Assembly (NCBI GenBank): GCA_946902985.2
Contig: OX336391.1
Location: 144,711,074 to 144,775,073 of the forward strand
Length of the DNA stretch: 64,000 nt
Direction of reading: 5' to 3'
Source of the DNA: Meconema thalassinum
Lineage: Eukaryota; Arthropoda; Insecta; Orthoptera; Tettigoniidae
Positions 51,871-61,992 of the stretch are shown here, one piece after another. The notes under the pieces are model-generated. The model saw only the letters and a list, made by a program, of their open reading frames with translations, ran no database searches and was not told where the DNA came from. The position numbers and the translations under genes are program-made. How positions within the stretch are numbered: the stretch's first letter is position 1; every line of letters begins with the position of its first letter.

Positions 51871-51907
51871 GTACGGTTTCAATATACTAAATATTGACTT
51901 TAGGTAA
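51871..51907 (-). repeat. Right arm of a 1.2-kb inverted pair
   Basis: GTACGGTTTCAATATACTAA ATATTGACT complements 50702-50740. Together the arms bracket MITE-M, F and the hairpin. Confidence 0.75.
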
Positions 51908-51950
51908 AAATAAATAGTTTAATATACCGGTAGTAAAAACAATAATTAAA
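51908..51950 (+). repeat. 43-bp direct repeat, left copy
   Basis: AAATAAATAGTTTAATATAC CGGTAGTAAAAACAATAATT is repeated at 53473-53515 on the other side of the minus-strand HINE-a. Confidence 0.9.
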
Positions 51951-53363
51951 CAAGTAGTTCCGTGAAGAACTATACAGCCTATTTTCATATATCCTGCTCA
52001 TGTTAATTGCCTCTATCAACATACAAAATTTCAGTTTAATTGCTATAACAGATTCGGAGATATTGAGAACCGTCTAAATATTTCAGATGGTCGCCAGGTC
52101 GGATTTTTATTTTTGAACTATTACATTAAGATTATTGTGTACGTGTGGTATTCAAACGTCAATCGCATGATTAGAACACAAGAAGTAAAAACGAGATTTT
52201 AAAATTACGCACAGCAGCCATCTTGTGATTATGCAAACAATCGAAATAAATTAGATGCTAGTGGATCAACATTTGTATAAGCATTTAACATACAACGTTT
52301 CACGGCACTCGGATAGTTAATTCGCGAGAAACGTCCATTTAAATATTTATACTTCGCGTCGCCGCCATGTTGGATTTGTGCTCACCAGGTTACTGAAAGT
52401 CCTATAGGTGAACATATGTTCATAGTCTCTTTGAACATAAAAAAATTCAGTTTGGTTGCTGTAAAAGATTCATAGATATTGAGAACCGTCTAAATATTTC
52501 GGAAGCTCGCCATTTAGGATTGTTATATGTATAGGCCATAGAGGTATGTACCATTCAAGGACAATTATTGCCTAGGTTCATTATTCAAACTTTCACTTCG
52601 ATCGCATGATTACGACACAAGAAATAAAAACTTAATTTTAAAATTTCGCACAGCCGCCATCTTGAGGTTATGTAAACAATTGAATTAAATTAGATGGCAG
52701 TGCATTACAATCTGCAAAATCATTTACTGTACCACATTTCACTGCGCTCAGAGAGTTAAATCTCGAGAAAAGTCTATTAAATTATTTCAAATTCTCTTGG
52801 TCGCCATGTTCGTTTTGTACTTTACAGGTTTATGAAATATACATAGGTAAACTTGTATCAGTACCTTGTATCACCGTACAAAATTGCAGGGTGATATCTG
52901 TAATAGTTTCGGAGATACAGAATGTCAGTGAAATATTTCGCACAGCCGCCATTTTGAGGTTATGTAAACAATTGATCTAAATTAGACTCCAGTGCATTAC
53001 AATGTGTATAAACAATTGTTGCACCATGTTTCATTACGTTTGGATAGTTAATTCGCGAGAAAAGTCTATTTAAAAGTCTCAAATTCGCTTGGCCGCCATG
53101 TTGGTTTTATAGTCGCCAGGTTTTTGAAATTCTCATAGGTGAACTTCTATTCGTGCCCTTGATCACCGTACACAATTTCAGGGCGATATCGGTAATAGTT
53201 TCGGAGATATTGAATTCTAGTGAAATATTTCGCACAGCCGCCATGTTGAATTGGTGAGACGTAACAACATTTGAAGGGCACGGTCAAGGTCGCCGGGAAT
53301 AGCGCTATGAACTTACCGAGTTTCATTGAAATCGCTCCAGCCGTTTAGATTTTATTAGGACAC

Positions 53364-53398
<35 letters not shown>

Positions 53399-53472
53399 CG
53401 CACACGCACGCACACACACACGGACAAAAGGTGATCTCATAAGCCTATTTTTTCAAAATTGAAAATAGGCTA
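51951..53472 (-). mobile_element. HINE-a copy, complete, minus strand
   Basis: Right boundary is the 5' end (reverse of TAGCCTATTTTCAATTTTG) with (CA)n at 53360-53420; left boundary is the 3' hairpin (CAAGTAGTTCCGTGAAGAAC). Modules with GCCGCCATGTT/ GCCGCCATTTT on the plus strand recur about every 145 bp. Confidence 0.9.
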
Positions 53473-53515
53473 ATAAATAGTTTAATATACCGGTAGTGAA
53501 AACAATAATTAAAAA
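53473..53515 (+). repeat. 43-bp direct repeat, right copy
   Basis: Matches 51908-51950 with one or two changes; the following AAAAATTAC is unique. Confidence 0.9.
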
Positions 53516-53700
53516 ATTACAATATTGTTAAGTTTTATTCGTAAAAACACTTGTAACTAATATTAATACTCATTAATTTAATAAATTATTTATTTCAAAC
53601 AAGCTCAAGTCTCTAATTAACAAAATTAGAAAACGTAAAAGTTTAATACAACGTGAGTGTATTCTTCTTTTAACAAAAAATTACAGCAATAACTCATTTT

Positions 53701-53756
53701 TAGCCTATTTTCAATTTTGAAAAAATAGGCTTATGAGATCACCTTTTGTCCGTGTG

Positions 53757-53824
<68 letters not shown>

Positions 53825-55247
53825 GTGTGTGTGTTCCCCCTAATAAAATCTAAACGGCTGGAGCGATTTCAATGAAACTCGGTAAGTTCATAGCAATATT
53901 CCCGGCGACCTCGACCGTGCCCTTCAAATTTTGATACGTCTCACCAATCCAACATGGCGGCTGTGCGAAATATTTCACTAGCATTCAATATCTCCGAAAC
54001 TATTACCGATATCGCCCTGAAATTGAGTACGGTGATAAAGGGCACTACTAGAAATTCACCTATGAGACATTCAAAAACCTGGTGACTACAAAACCAACAT
54101 GGCGGTCAAGCGAAATCAAGACTTTTAAATAGACATTTCTCGCGATTTAACTATCCAAACGTAATGAAACTTGGTACAGAAAATGTTTGTACACATTGTA
54201 ATGTACTGAAGTCTAATTTAGTTCAATTGTTTACATAACCTCAAAATGGCGGCTGTGCGAAATATTACACTGACATTCTATATCTCCGAAACTATTACAG
54301 ATATCATCATGCAATTTTGTACGGTGATAAAGGGTACTGATACAAGTTTACCTATGTATATTTCATAAACCCGTAAAGTACAAAAAGAACATGGCCACCA
54401 AGCGAATTTGAAATATTTTAATAGACTTTTCTCGTGATTTAACTCTCTGAGCGCAGTGAAATGTGGTACAGTAAATGATTTTGCAGATTGTAATGCACTG
54501 CCATCTAATTTAATTAAATTGTTTACATAATCTCAAGATGGCGGCTGTGCGAAATTTTAAAATTAAGTTTTTATTCTTGTGTCGTAATCATGGATCGAAG
54601 TGAAAGTTTGAATAATGAAGCTAGGCAATAATTGTCCTTGAATGGTACATAACTCTATGGCCTATACATATAACAATCCTAAATGGCGAGCTTCCGAAAT
54701 ATTTAGACGGTTCTCAATATCTATGAATCTTTTACAGCAACCAAACTGTTTTTTTTTTATATTCATAGAGACTATGAACATATGTTCACCTATAGGACTT
54801 TCAGTAACCTGGTGAGCACAAATCCAACATGGCGGCGACGCGAATTATAAATATTTAAATGGACGTTTCTTGCGAATTAACTATCCGAGTGCCGTGAAAC
54901 GTTGCACGTTAAATGCTTATACAAATGTTGATCCACTGGCATGTAATGTATTTCAATTGTTTGCATAATCACAAGATGGCTGGTGTGCGTACTTTTAAAA
55001 ACTCGTTTTTACTTCTTGTGATCTAATCATGCGATTGAAGTTTGAATACCATACGTACACAATAATCTTAATGTAATAATACAAAAATAAAAATCCATCC
55101 TGGCGACCATATGAAATATTTAGACGGTTCTCAATATCTACGAATCTGTTACAGCAATTAAACTGAAATTTTGTATGTTGGTAGAGACAATTAACATGAA
55201 CAGGATATATGAAAATAGGCTGTATAGTTCTTCACGGAACTACTTGT
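53701..55247 (+). mobile_element. HINE-a copy, complete, plus strand
   Basis: 5' TAGCCTATTTTCAATTTTG with GT and GA tracts; 3' GAAAATAGGCTGTATAGTTC then TTCACGGAACTACTTGT. ATGGC motifs at 53954, 54099, 54246, 54391, 54538, 54683, 54829 and 54976 (spacing 145-147 bp). It supplies the empty site for the DUF7869-like transposon at 16174. With 51951-53472 it makes a 1.5-kb inverted repeat with a 228-bp spacer. Confidence 0.92.
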
Positions 55248-55254
55248 TTTTTAC

Positions 55255-55338
55255 TTTTTCTCCGTATCTCGCGACCCTCCAAGACGCATTCTGCGACCCC
55301 CAGGAGGTCGCGACCCATTGGTTGAGAACCCCTGATCT
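55255..55338 (-). mobile_element. hAT-like right end
   Basis: CGCGACCCATTGGTTGAGAA CCCCTG is a typical hAT terminus on the minus strand (CAGGGGTTCTCAACC). It may pair with 47282 or belong to an independent solo end. Confidence 0.55.
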
Positions 55339-55407
55339 ATATGAACTGTCGTCCTAGACTCGGGATCCGTATTGAGTAGCCGGATCCAGATGTCCTGAGT
55401 TCGAAAT

Positions 55408-55453
55408 TATTATTATTATTATTATTATTTTATTATTATTATTATTATTATTA
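55408..55453. repeat. (ATT)n microsatellite
   Basis: About 15 ATT units with one T interruption. Confidence 0.9.
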
Positions 55454-56231
55454 ATATGATGATAATTATCAGTTGTTGTTGCTGTTGCCACTTTGCATCG
55501 TACACTACAGCAAACATCTCGTATGCTTACCGTCCCTGTTGTGTTTAATAATTTCTAAAGTATTAACGGTTAAATTTTCCAGAGCATAAGTATCCCTCTT
55601 GGTAGTCCTGGACTCACTCATTAGTAGAGTTGGAATGTTGAACGAGCTTGTGGAGGTAGAAGTTGCGCTTCAGTTGGACTTACGGTGAGCTGTGGTTAAG
55701 GAATGCTTCGTGCCATAGCGACGCATGTCATGAGCAGAAATAACTTCACCTACACCTGTCACGGTAATTGCAAGATGTGGATTTCTGCTTTCTACTGTGC
55801 GCTATTTATGTAATACAGGTAGGCCCACACATGCCCCGCCCACATTTCAGCCTACTACTTCGGGCGTGTGACAGTAGAAAGTGATTGATGATTCCGACCA
55901 GGTTCTGTTCACCAAAAACCGGACAGTAGAAAAGATAAACATTGTGTTTCTTTCATGGGTGTGTTCTAATATAATGTTAGTTGTTGTTGTTAATTCATTT
56001 GGGGTCTTTCGCGACATCGTGGTCATTTGACCCCGAGTAGGTTCCGCTTACTTTTCAATTAAAAGAGTAATGAGCTGCTATGACGGCGAATTACCTGAGA
56101 TATTTGTTCTCATTTCCTTTTCCCCCCAGGAGCTTTCTACAGTACTTGAGTGTGTAGAATCTAATAGGATGTGACCAGCCTGTTGCTATCTCCTGATGAA
56201 CGCAGTATCAGTCTATTGGCACAGTCCACCT
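55454..56231. other. No supported gene; SINE-2 tail scrap near 55985-56040
   Basis: GGGGTCTTTCGCGACATCGT GGTCATTTGACCCCG resembles the reverse strand of a SINE-2 3' module. A ~25-bp block at 55862 matches 46790. Confidence 0.4.
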
Positions 56232-56245
56232 TCTAAAGTACATTT

Positions 56246-56644
56246 TTCCGCCTCGTTGCGTAGTGCCTAGCATTCTTGGCTGTCACAATAGAGGCCCGGG
56301 TTTGATTCCTGGCTCCGCCAAGGAATTACATTCTGGTCTGAGGGCTGGATCGGGGTACACTCAGTCTCGCGAGGCAAACCTGAGAATAGGCTGGTTCGAT
56401 TCCTACCTCAGCCATCATGGAAGTGGTTTTCCATGGTTTCTCACTACTAGTGCAGGCAAATGCCGGGATGGGACCTAACAGAGCCACGGACGCTTCCTAC
56501 CCAAGTCCTACCTCACTTACCATTACACACACTAGTACAGACATCACAGTGACACAGACAGTTACCATACAAATTATACACACACACAAGTACACGGGGA
56601 TACATGATCACGATGTCGCAATGCCCCTGAAAGAATGAACAACA
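56246..56644 (+). mobile_element. SINE-2 copy 4, full length with TSD
   Basis: Head CCGCCTCGTTGCGTAGTGCC, box B GGGTTTGATTCCTGGCTC, GGTTCGATTCCTACCTCAGC, GTGGTTTTCCATGGTTTCTC and the ACACACACAAGTACACGGGG module. TSD TCTAAAGTAYATTT at 56232-56245 and 56645-56658 (13 of 14). Confidence 0.92.
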
Positions 56645-56707
56645 TCTAAAGTATATTTGCCAGAAGGGACACTTACAATATTTTACAAATATGAGAATCC
56701 CGCAGGA

Positions 56708-57039
56708 GTGAGCCTCCGTGGCTTAGGCGGCAGCACGCCGGCCTCTCACCGCTGGGTCCGTGGTTCAAATCCCGGTCACTCCATGTGAGATTTGTGCTGG
56801 ACAAAGCGGAGGCAGACAGGTTTTTCTCCGGGTCCTCCGGTTTTCCCTGTCACAATTTCATTCCAGCAATACTCTCCCCTATCATTTCATTTCATCTGTC
56901 ATTCATTTACTCATAGCCCCAGGGAGTGCGTCAGGCCTCGGCAGCCGGCACAGTTCATATCCTCGCCGCTAGATGGGGGCTTCATTCATTCCATTCCCTG
57001 ACCCGGTCGATCGACTGGAAGCAGGCTGTGGATCTTTTC
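56708..57039 (+). mobile_element. SINE-1 copy 3, full length with TSD
   Basis: Same structure as 5597-5922. Perfect 14-bp TSD AGAATCCCGCAGGA at 56694-56707 and 57040-57053. Confidence 0.95.
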
Positions 57040-57265
57040 AGAATCCCGCAGGACAATCCTCGTACTATGCCTTAGGGAGAGGGGAAGAAGTTAACTCATT
57101 ATATTCCCAATTTATCCCTATCTAAATTCGGATATATTGTTACAGTGCTATCAAGCCAATCAGAATAGGGCTGATGGATATTTGGCGACCTATACTGTAA
57201 GTTAATAAACATAATATGCATAGTGGTGCAACGCACATCCCTAACACATTAGAGCTGCTAATAAG

Positions 57266-58153
57266 TAGGGCTCGGATTTTTAGGTAAATACATATTTTAT
57301 TATGTAAATACATATTTAAAGATTTTTCAATAATTACATAAATTCCTGCTTTTCACTTATTAGCAGATAAAAATACATAATACTGTGTTTACATATTTAT
57401 AAATTAGTATGCCATATTTTTCAGTTTGTTTGTTTGTTTGTTTGTTTGTTTGGTTGGTTCCTCAGTTTAGGGGCTGCGACAACGTGATCATGTAGCCCCG
57501 TGTACTTTGCGTGTGGGTAGAATGTCTGATAACCGGTGTTAATTGTGATGGTTTTATTAGTGTGTGTATCTGTTTTTTTAAATTTAAGTACAGACTGCAA
57601 CTTAGAATGTTTCAAATAGTTCCTACTTTTGCCGTCAAACGCCACCGTCAACGACTACTAGGCTTAGTTCAGAACTTAGCTACTTTACGCCACCGCAGTC
57701 GGCTCTTGGTAATGAACGTAGAAACCTGAGAACGTTGTTTACATTCTTAGCCTATCCAATTTAGCTTCACACAGGTGTAATTAGTGGAAGGTTCTTTAAC
57801 ATGCCATAAATCTATGACATGGGACCGCCGGCTTTACTTTCCCTCCGAAGGAAGGTATACTGAGGGATTTTTAACGCTCTTAAAAATCCGACGCCTTCGG
57901 CCGGGTTTGAACCCGCGATCTTGGGCATAGAAGCTCAGCATGCTACCAACTACGCCACCGAAGCCGCATTTTTCAGTTTGTTGCATTTTTGTTCTGCGTT
58001 ACTTCAACGGGGAAGAACCTGTGAGCAATCTAATCTTCATGCAGAGCGTATGTCAGCTTGCAGCTGTGTTTTTCTTATCTTGACGCCCCGTCCCACTCAC
58101 TGTGGAAGCCGGGGATCTCCTTGTCCATAGCCATATTGCACCAAGTGCTACCA
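57266..58153 (+). mobile_element. hAT-1 copy C, 3' truncated, SINE nested
   Basis: TAGGGCTCGGATTTTTAGG at 57266; the TTGCATTTTTGTTCTGCGTT region continues after SINE-3 at 57968 and diverges from copies A and B near 58150, before the BED-finger region. Confidence 0.82.
57430..57967 (-). mobile_element. SINE-3, full length with TSD, nested in hAT-1
   Basis: The minus strand runs from the head GCGGCTTCGGTGGCGTAGTT and box B GGGTTCAAACCCGGCC through the body and 3' module to a (AAAC)n/CCAACC tail. TSD ATTTTTCAGTTTGT at 57416-57429 and 57968-57981 is perfect. It is the reference copy of the family. Confidence 0.95.
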
Positions 58154-58719
58154 AACTTCAGGTCAACTCCTGAGGAATATATCCATCCGCGTATCTCCTC
58201 TCTTTGTTCCTTCTTTTTTTTCCGACATGGAAACTCGAGATTGTCATCTCTCAATCTACTATCATACGTGTATACATTCAAAATCATTTGTTTGCACCTT
58301 TGACTCAAATTCTCTCCACTTCTACAGCTGAAGTTTGAACATCTTGTCTACTTGAGGAACTTGGTGCAATCGTAACAGTGTTGCCAACCTTTGAGCCTGA
58401 TTCGCCATAAAATCGAATTACTCGGGTGCTCTTTTGCCGCTCAAACAAGGTTAGTACAAAACTAAATGTAATATAATATCAAATTAGAACTGAATTACTT
58501 TGCCTATCGTTCCAAATACCACTGAAAACTATATTCACACACACACACACACACAATTCATGACATAAAAGTCAAAGTTGGTAAAGCACCCAATTAATGT
58601 GAAAATTATTTTTACAAAGGAAATTCTGAGAAGTAATCTATCCAGCTTATGGAAACATAGCAACCAACATGTGCTGGAAAATCTTGTGCACCAATAACAA
58701 GCAGAAAATGTAGGAACTA
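58154..58719. other. No recognised feature; (CA)n at 58534-58553
   Basis: No supported ORF or repeat besides the short dinucleotide tract. Confidence 0.4.
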
Positions 58720-59415
58720 TAAGGTGCGTTCACAAAGTAACGAGCTGGAGGCTGGAATGCGCAAACCGGTGACGACATCGACTAATCATGGCGTGTGTAA
58801 CGAGGTGTGCTTCCGACCAGAGCGTGAAAGGTCACATCACGTCGCTAGAGGACACGTGTGCACGTCACGTGACGGTACAAAGCGAGCAGTAGCATGCATC
58901 AATCGTCCAACGCTGTCAGTCGCATTGCAAACAGTGACATGGAGGCGTCAACGAAGAGCAAAGAGGTGTTGTTCAGTTTCTGACAGCGAAAGGAGTACGG
59001 GGAACGGACATTCATCGCCGAATGTCACAAGTGTACGGCGAACACTGCATGTCCCTTGCAATGGTCAAGGCGTGGCACAAGCGCTTCAGGGAAGGACGGG
59101 TGTCGTTAGCCGACGATGCCCGGTCTGGGGCACCCCCTTGCATTGCCGATGACAACTTCCAGCTGGTTGATGCACTCATTACCCAGGACCACCGAGTGAC
59201 AGTGAACGCCATAGCCGCCTTGGTCGGATTGAGCGTCGGAAGTGTGCACACCATCATGAAGGAACGACTGCACTTGCGGAAAGTGTGTGCCCAATGGGTG
59301 CCGCACAGTCTTCAACCACACCAGGAAGCATGTTGACTGGCCTACTGTCTTGGTCTTGGTTGAACTATTGATGCATGCTGCTGCTCGCTTTGTATTGTCA
59401 AGTGACGTGCGATGT
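58720..59415 (+). mobile_element. Mariner-family element, internally deleted
   Basis: The left inverted region (GGTACAAAGCGAGCAGTAGC ATGCATCAATCG at 58873-58905) is the complement of 59357-59400, so both ends are partly present; the outermost right end is truncated. The transposase keeps only its N-terminal DNA-binding half. Confidence 0.72.
58938..59336 (+). pseudogene. Mariner transposase, N-terminal DNA-binding domain
   Basis: Frame from about 58940 encodes GGVNEEQRGVVQFLTAKGVR then GTDIHRRMSQVYGEHCMS, KAWHKRFREGRVSLADDARS, a second helix-turn-helix (VTVNAIAALVGLSVGSVHTI) and LHLRKVCAQWVPHSL before TGA. These are the paired HTH domains that bind mariner TIRs. The DDD/E catalytic region, expected right after QKaaR, is absent, so it is not active. 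Confidence 0.88.
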
Positions 59416-59594
59416 TCAGCTAATCGATTAATTTGAAATTAATCGAAAACGTTTAATCGATCAATTGACTGGCCATTCAATCGATTAATCGATTAACGGA
59501 ATTATAGATTAATCGGTTAACCGAACAAGAAAGTATAATAAAAATAATAATAATAATATTAATAATAATATTAATAATAATAATAATATCTACT
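59416..59594. repeat. AATCGATTAAT palindromic cluster and (AAT)n
   Basis: TAATCGATTAAT-type palindromes occur at least five times in 59416-59525, followed by (AATAAT)n at 59538-59590. Related ATCGATTAAACG motifs lie near 61660, so these may be the ends of an unnamed element. Confidence 0.6.
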
Positions 59595-59859
59595 AGGGCC
59601 TGGGGTAGTTATATTGTAGGTTGTTTCCATCATGCTAACAAGTTGAAAGTAGTGGGGACATCGATATATGTCGGTGTCATGGTTACAACTGAAGTAGTGA
59701 GCTTCAGAGGTTGCTGAAGATGCTGTCAAGCTGTGCCTGTTTTTGGTCCGCGAGAGGTATTTTATTTCCCTCAAACCCTCCGGACAAGTCCGGCGAGCCT
59801 CCCTATCCGCCACCTGGGACGCACCCGATAGGGGAACAGGCAGAAACAGGGAATAACCC
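59595..59859. other. No recognised feature
   Basis: TAGGGCCTGGGGTAG at 59594 resembles a hAT end but has no partner in view. Confidence 0.3.
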
Positions 59860-60806
59860 TTGGCAGACTACTCAAAGATAGAATTCATGTACATTGTTTG
59901 GCCTTTGCTGATGACATAGCAATCCTTTCTAATAACAGGCAAGAAGCAATTCATTCCATTGAAAAATTACATGAAATTGCCATCAAAACGGGACTTCAAA
60001 TTTCTTATGAGAAAACTCAGTACATGGAAGGAGCCTCTCGATACTTAGACGGACAACCTATGAGAACTAAATTCGGCAAAATCTTTCAAGTGAAGGAATT
60101 CAAATATCTGGGAGAAATTATTCAGCCCTCTGGTTTAAACCGTGAAGCAAATAAAGAGAGAATTTCCAAATTACAGAAAGCTTACAGAATCACTTGGAAT
60201 AGGTATAACAAAAAATCAATATCTCGGAAAGCAAAACTTAGACATTATAATACAGTAATCAAACCGGAGGCGTTATATGCATCAGAAACCTTAATCATTG
60301 GTGGCAAATCTTAAGCCAAAGAGATTGAAAAACAAGAAAGGAAAATTTTACGAAAACTTTTGGCCCAGTTTTTATAGAGGGAATCTGGAGGAAAAAGTCA
60401 TCCCTGGAAATATATCGCCAATGTGAAAAAAATGTCTCATACTTTTCGGAAAAGACGATTGAAATTTTACGGGCACATTATCAGAATGAACAATGGCAGA
60501 TTGACTAAAAGAATTCTCAACTTGGCCCTCTCACTAAAAACCAAGAACAGCTGGCTACGTGAAATTGAAACAGATCTCCAGGAAATCAACATTTCAGACA
60601 ATATTATACAGGACAGATGAAAATTCAGAACCCTAATCGACAATCACCAATTTGAAGACAAACCCAACACCAGGGCCACCATAACTTGGACAGAAGACCG
60701 AAGAAAGGCGCTCAGCGAGAGGATGAAGAGATTTTGGAAGAAAAAGAAGGCCAACACATCAGCTAAACAGGTTCAACCGTGCTCCTGAGTCGGGCATAAC
60801 GATGTA
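59860..60806 (+). pseudogene. LINE-2, RT motif C to 3' end
   Basis: Encodes HCLAFADDIAILSNNRQEAI, KLHEIAIKTGLQISYEKTQY, FKYLGEIIQPSGLNREANKE, AYRITWNRY and RHYNTVIKPEALYASETLII; after frameshifts near 60314 and 60420 it continues RKRRLKFYGHIIRMNNGRLT and DRRKALSERMKRFWKKKK. FADD is the RT catalytic box. It is 5' truncated and frameshifted. The 3' sequence TCGGGCATAACGATGTAAG matches 41850-41870. The best copy of the family in the window. Confidence 0.82.
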
Positions 60807-61187
60807 AGAAGAATAATAATAATATCGTATGGCCTCGGTGCCGGGTGCTAGCTTTGTTAATTGACACCCAGAGGGCAACTTGCATGTCGAATTTCGTCGT
60901 TCCTTTGAACGCTATGAAAGTCAAGGAGGTTAGATATCTAAGCTCCTTGACACTACAGAGCTTTCTAGTAGAGAATGGAGGAACTTTGTGTTGGCGAAAA
61001 ATCCCGAGATTAATTTTGCCATTGAACACGGCCTACTGAATTCAAATGGGTTCTTTAACATGCCATGAACGTATGACATCCATGTCGTGATGTTTGTCGC
61101 CTTTCAAAAATCACTTACCACGGCCAGGGGCGAACCTGCAAGCTTGGGGTTGGTAATCCGACACGTTAACCACTCGCCCACCGTGGC
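60807..61187 (-). mobile_element. SINE-4 copy, adjacent to the LINE-2 3' end
   Basis: Minus-strand head GCCACGGTGGGCGAGTGG, box B AGGTTCGCCCCTGGCC, body with GAATTCAGTAGGCCGTG and CTACTAGAAAGCTCTGTAG, (ATT)n tail at 60810-60825. Its tail merges with the LINE-2 tail. Confidence 0.88.
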
Positions 61188-61807
61188 AAGCAAGTAAGTA
61201 TTGATAAGTAGACATGAGATAACAAAAGAAGTTTAAAAGAGAGGTCATCGCTTAAGTTAAGTTATGCTTATTTTGGGAATGATGTAGACTACTGTATAGA
61301 GGTTTTTAAAAGTAACTTTTTACCTAAGTATACAAAGTGTCCTTCCTTGTTTATGTTAACAATAACCAAATAAGAGTCAGTGACAGTCGATGGACAAACA
61401 TCAAAACAATTGGGAAGTGTTTCGAAGAATGAAAACGAAGAGTATTTGGCAAAGATTTTGAATTCGTGTTCAATGTATTATTTTCATTTGGTTTTAGCCT
61501 AGTTTTCACAAAGAGGTACATTATTTAATAATAAATGATACAATATATTGTAATTAATTAAATCTCTATTTTGCTCCTGTGAGAGCGTAGTTCAATTGAG
61601 AACACAATAGCCCATACCAATTATTGATTCAACCTATTAATAGATTAAACGTACTATCGATTAAACGTTGGTACCCAACAGGCGAGGAAACTTATTTCAG
61701 AAACAGGGGCAATGACCCCTAAAATTCTAGTAGAGCCATCAGGATATATGAATTGATTCCCCCATAGTATCTATGTTGAATACTAGTCGCTACACCACGA
61801 AGTGAAT
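61188..61807. other. No recognised feature; SINE-2 head scrap near 61775
   Basis: TACTAGTCGCTACACCACGA resembles the reverse of a SINE-2 variant head. The remainder is AT-rich. Confidence 0.4.
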
Positions 61808-61979
61808 CTTGTTTAAGAACACCACGTACTCTTATACGATGAAAAAGTCTATTTTTGTGGCATCACTTTACTAAGTATTTTCTGGGTTTATGCTAAAGGT
61901 ACAGCTATGATTCTTGTCACATATAAGAAGCGGTACATTCTGAGCTGTTTTTGACCATGTAGTGCTACTTTGCTTTTAT
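61808..61979 (+). repeat. Repeat R, copy 2, cut by LINE-6
   Basis: Nearly identical to 45369-45540 up to TTTGCTTTTA, then LINE-6 sequence begins. Confidence 0.88.
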
Positions 61980-61992
61980 GTTGTTTGAGTCT

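Noticed and set aside
47282..55338. LTR retrotransposon or endogenous retrovirus between the direct repeats
   Set aside because: No LTR, primer-binding site, gag, protease, integrase or env sequence anywhere; the repeats are HINE flanks and hAT-like ends.
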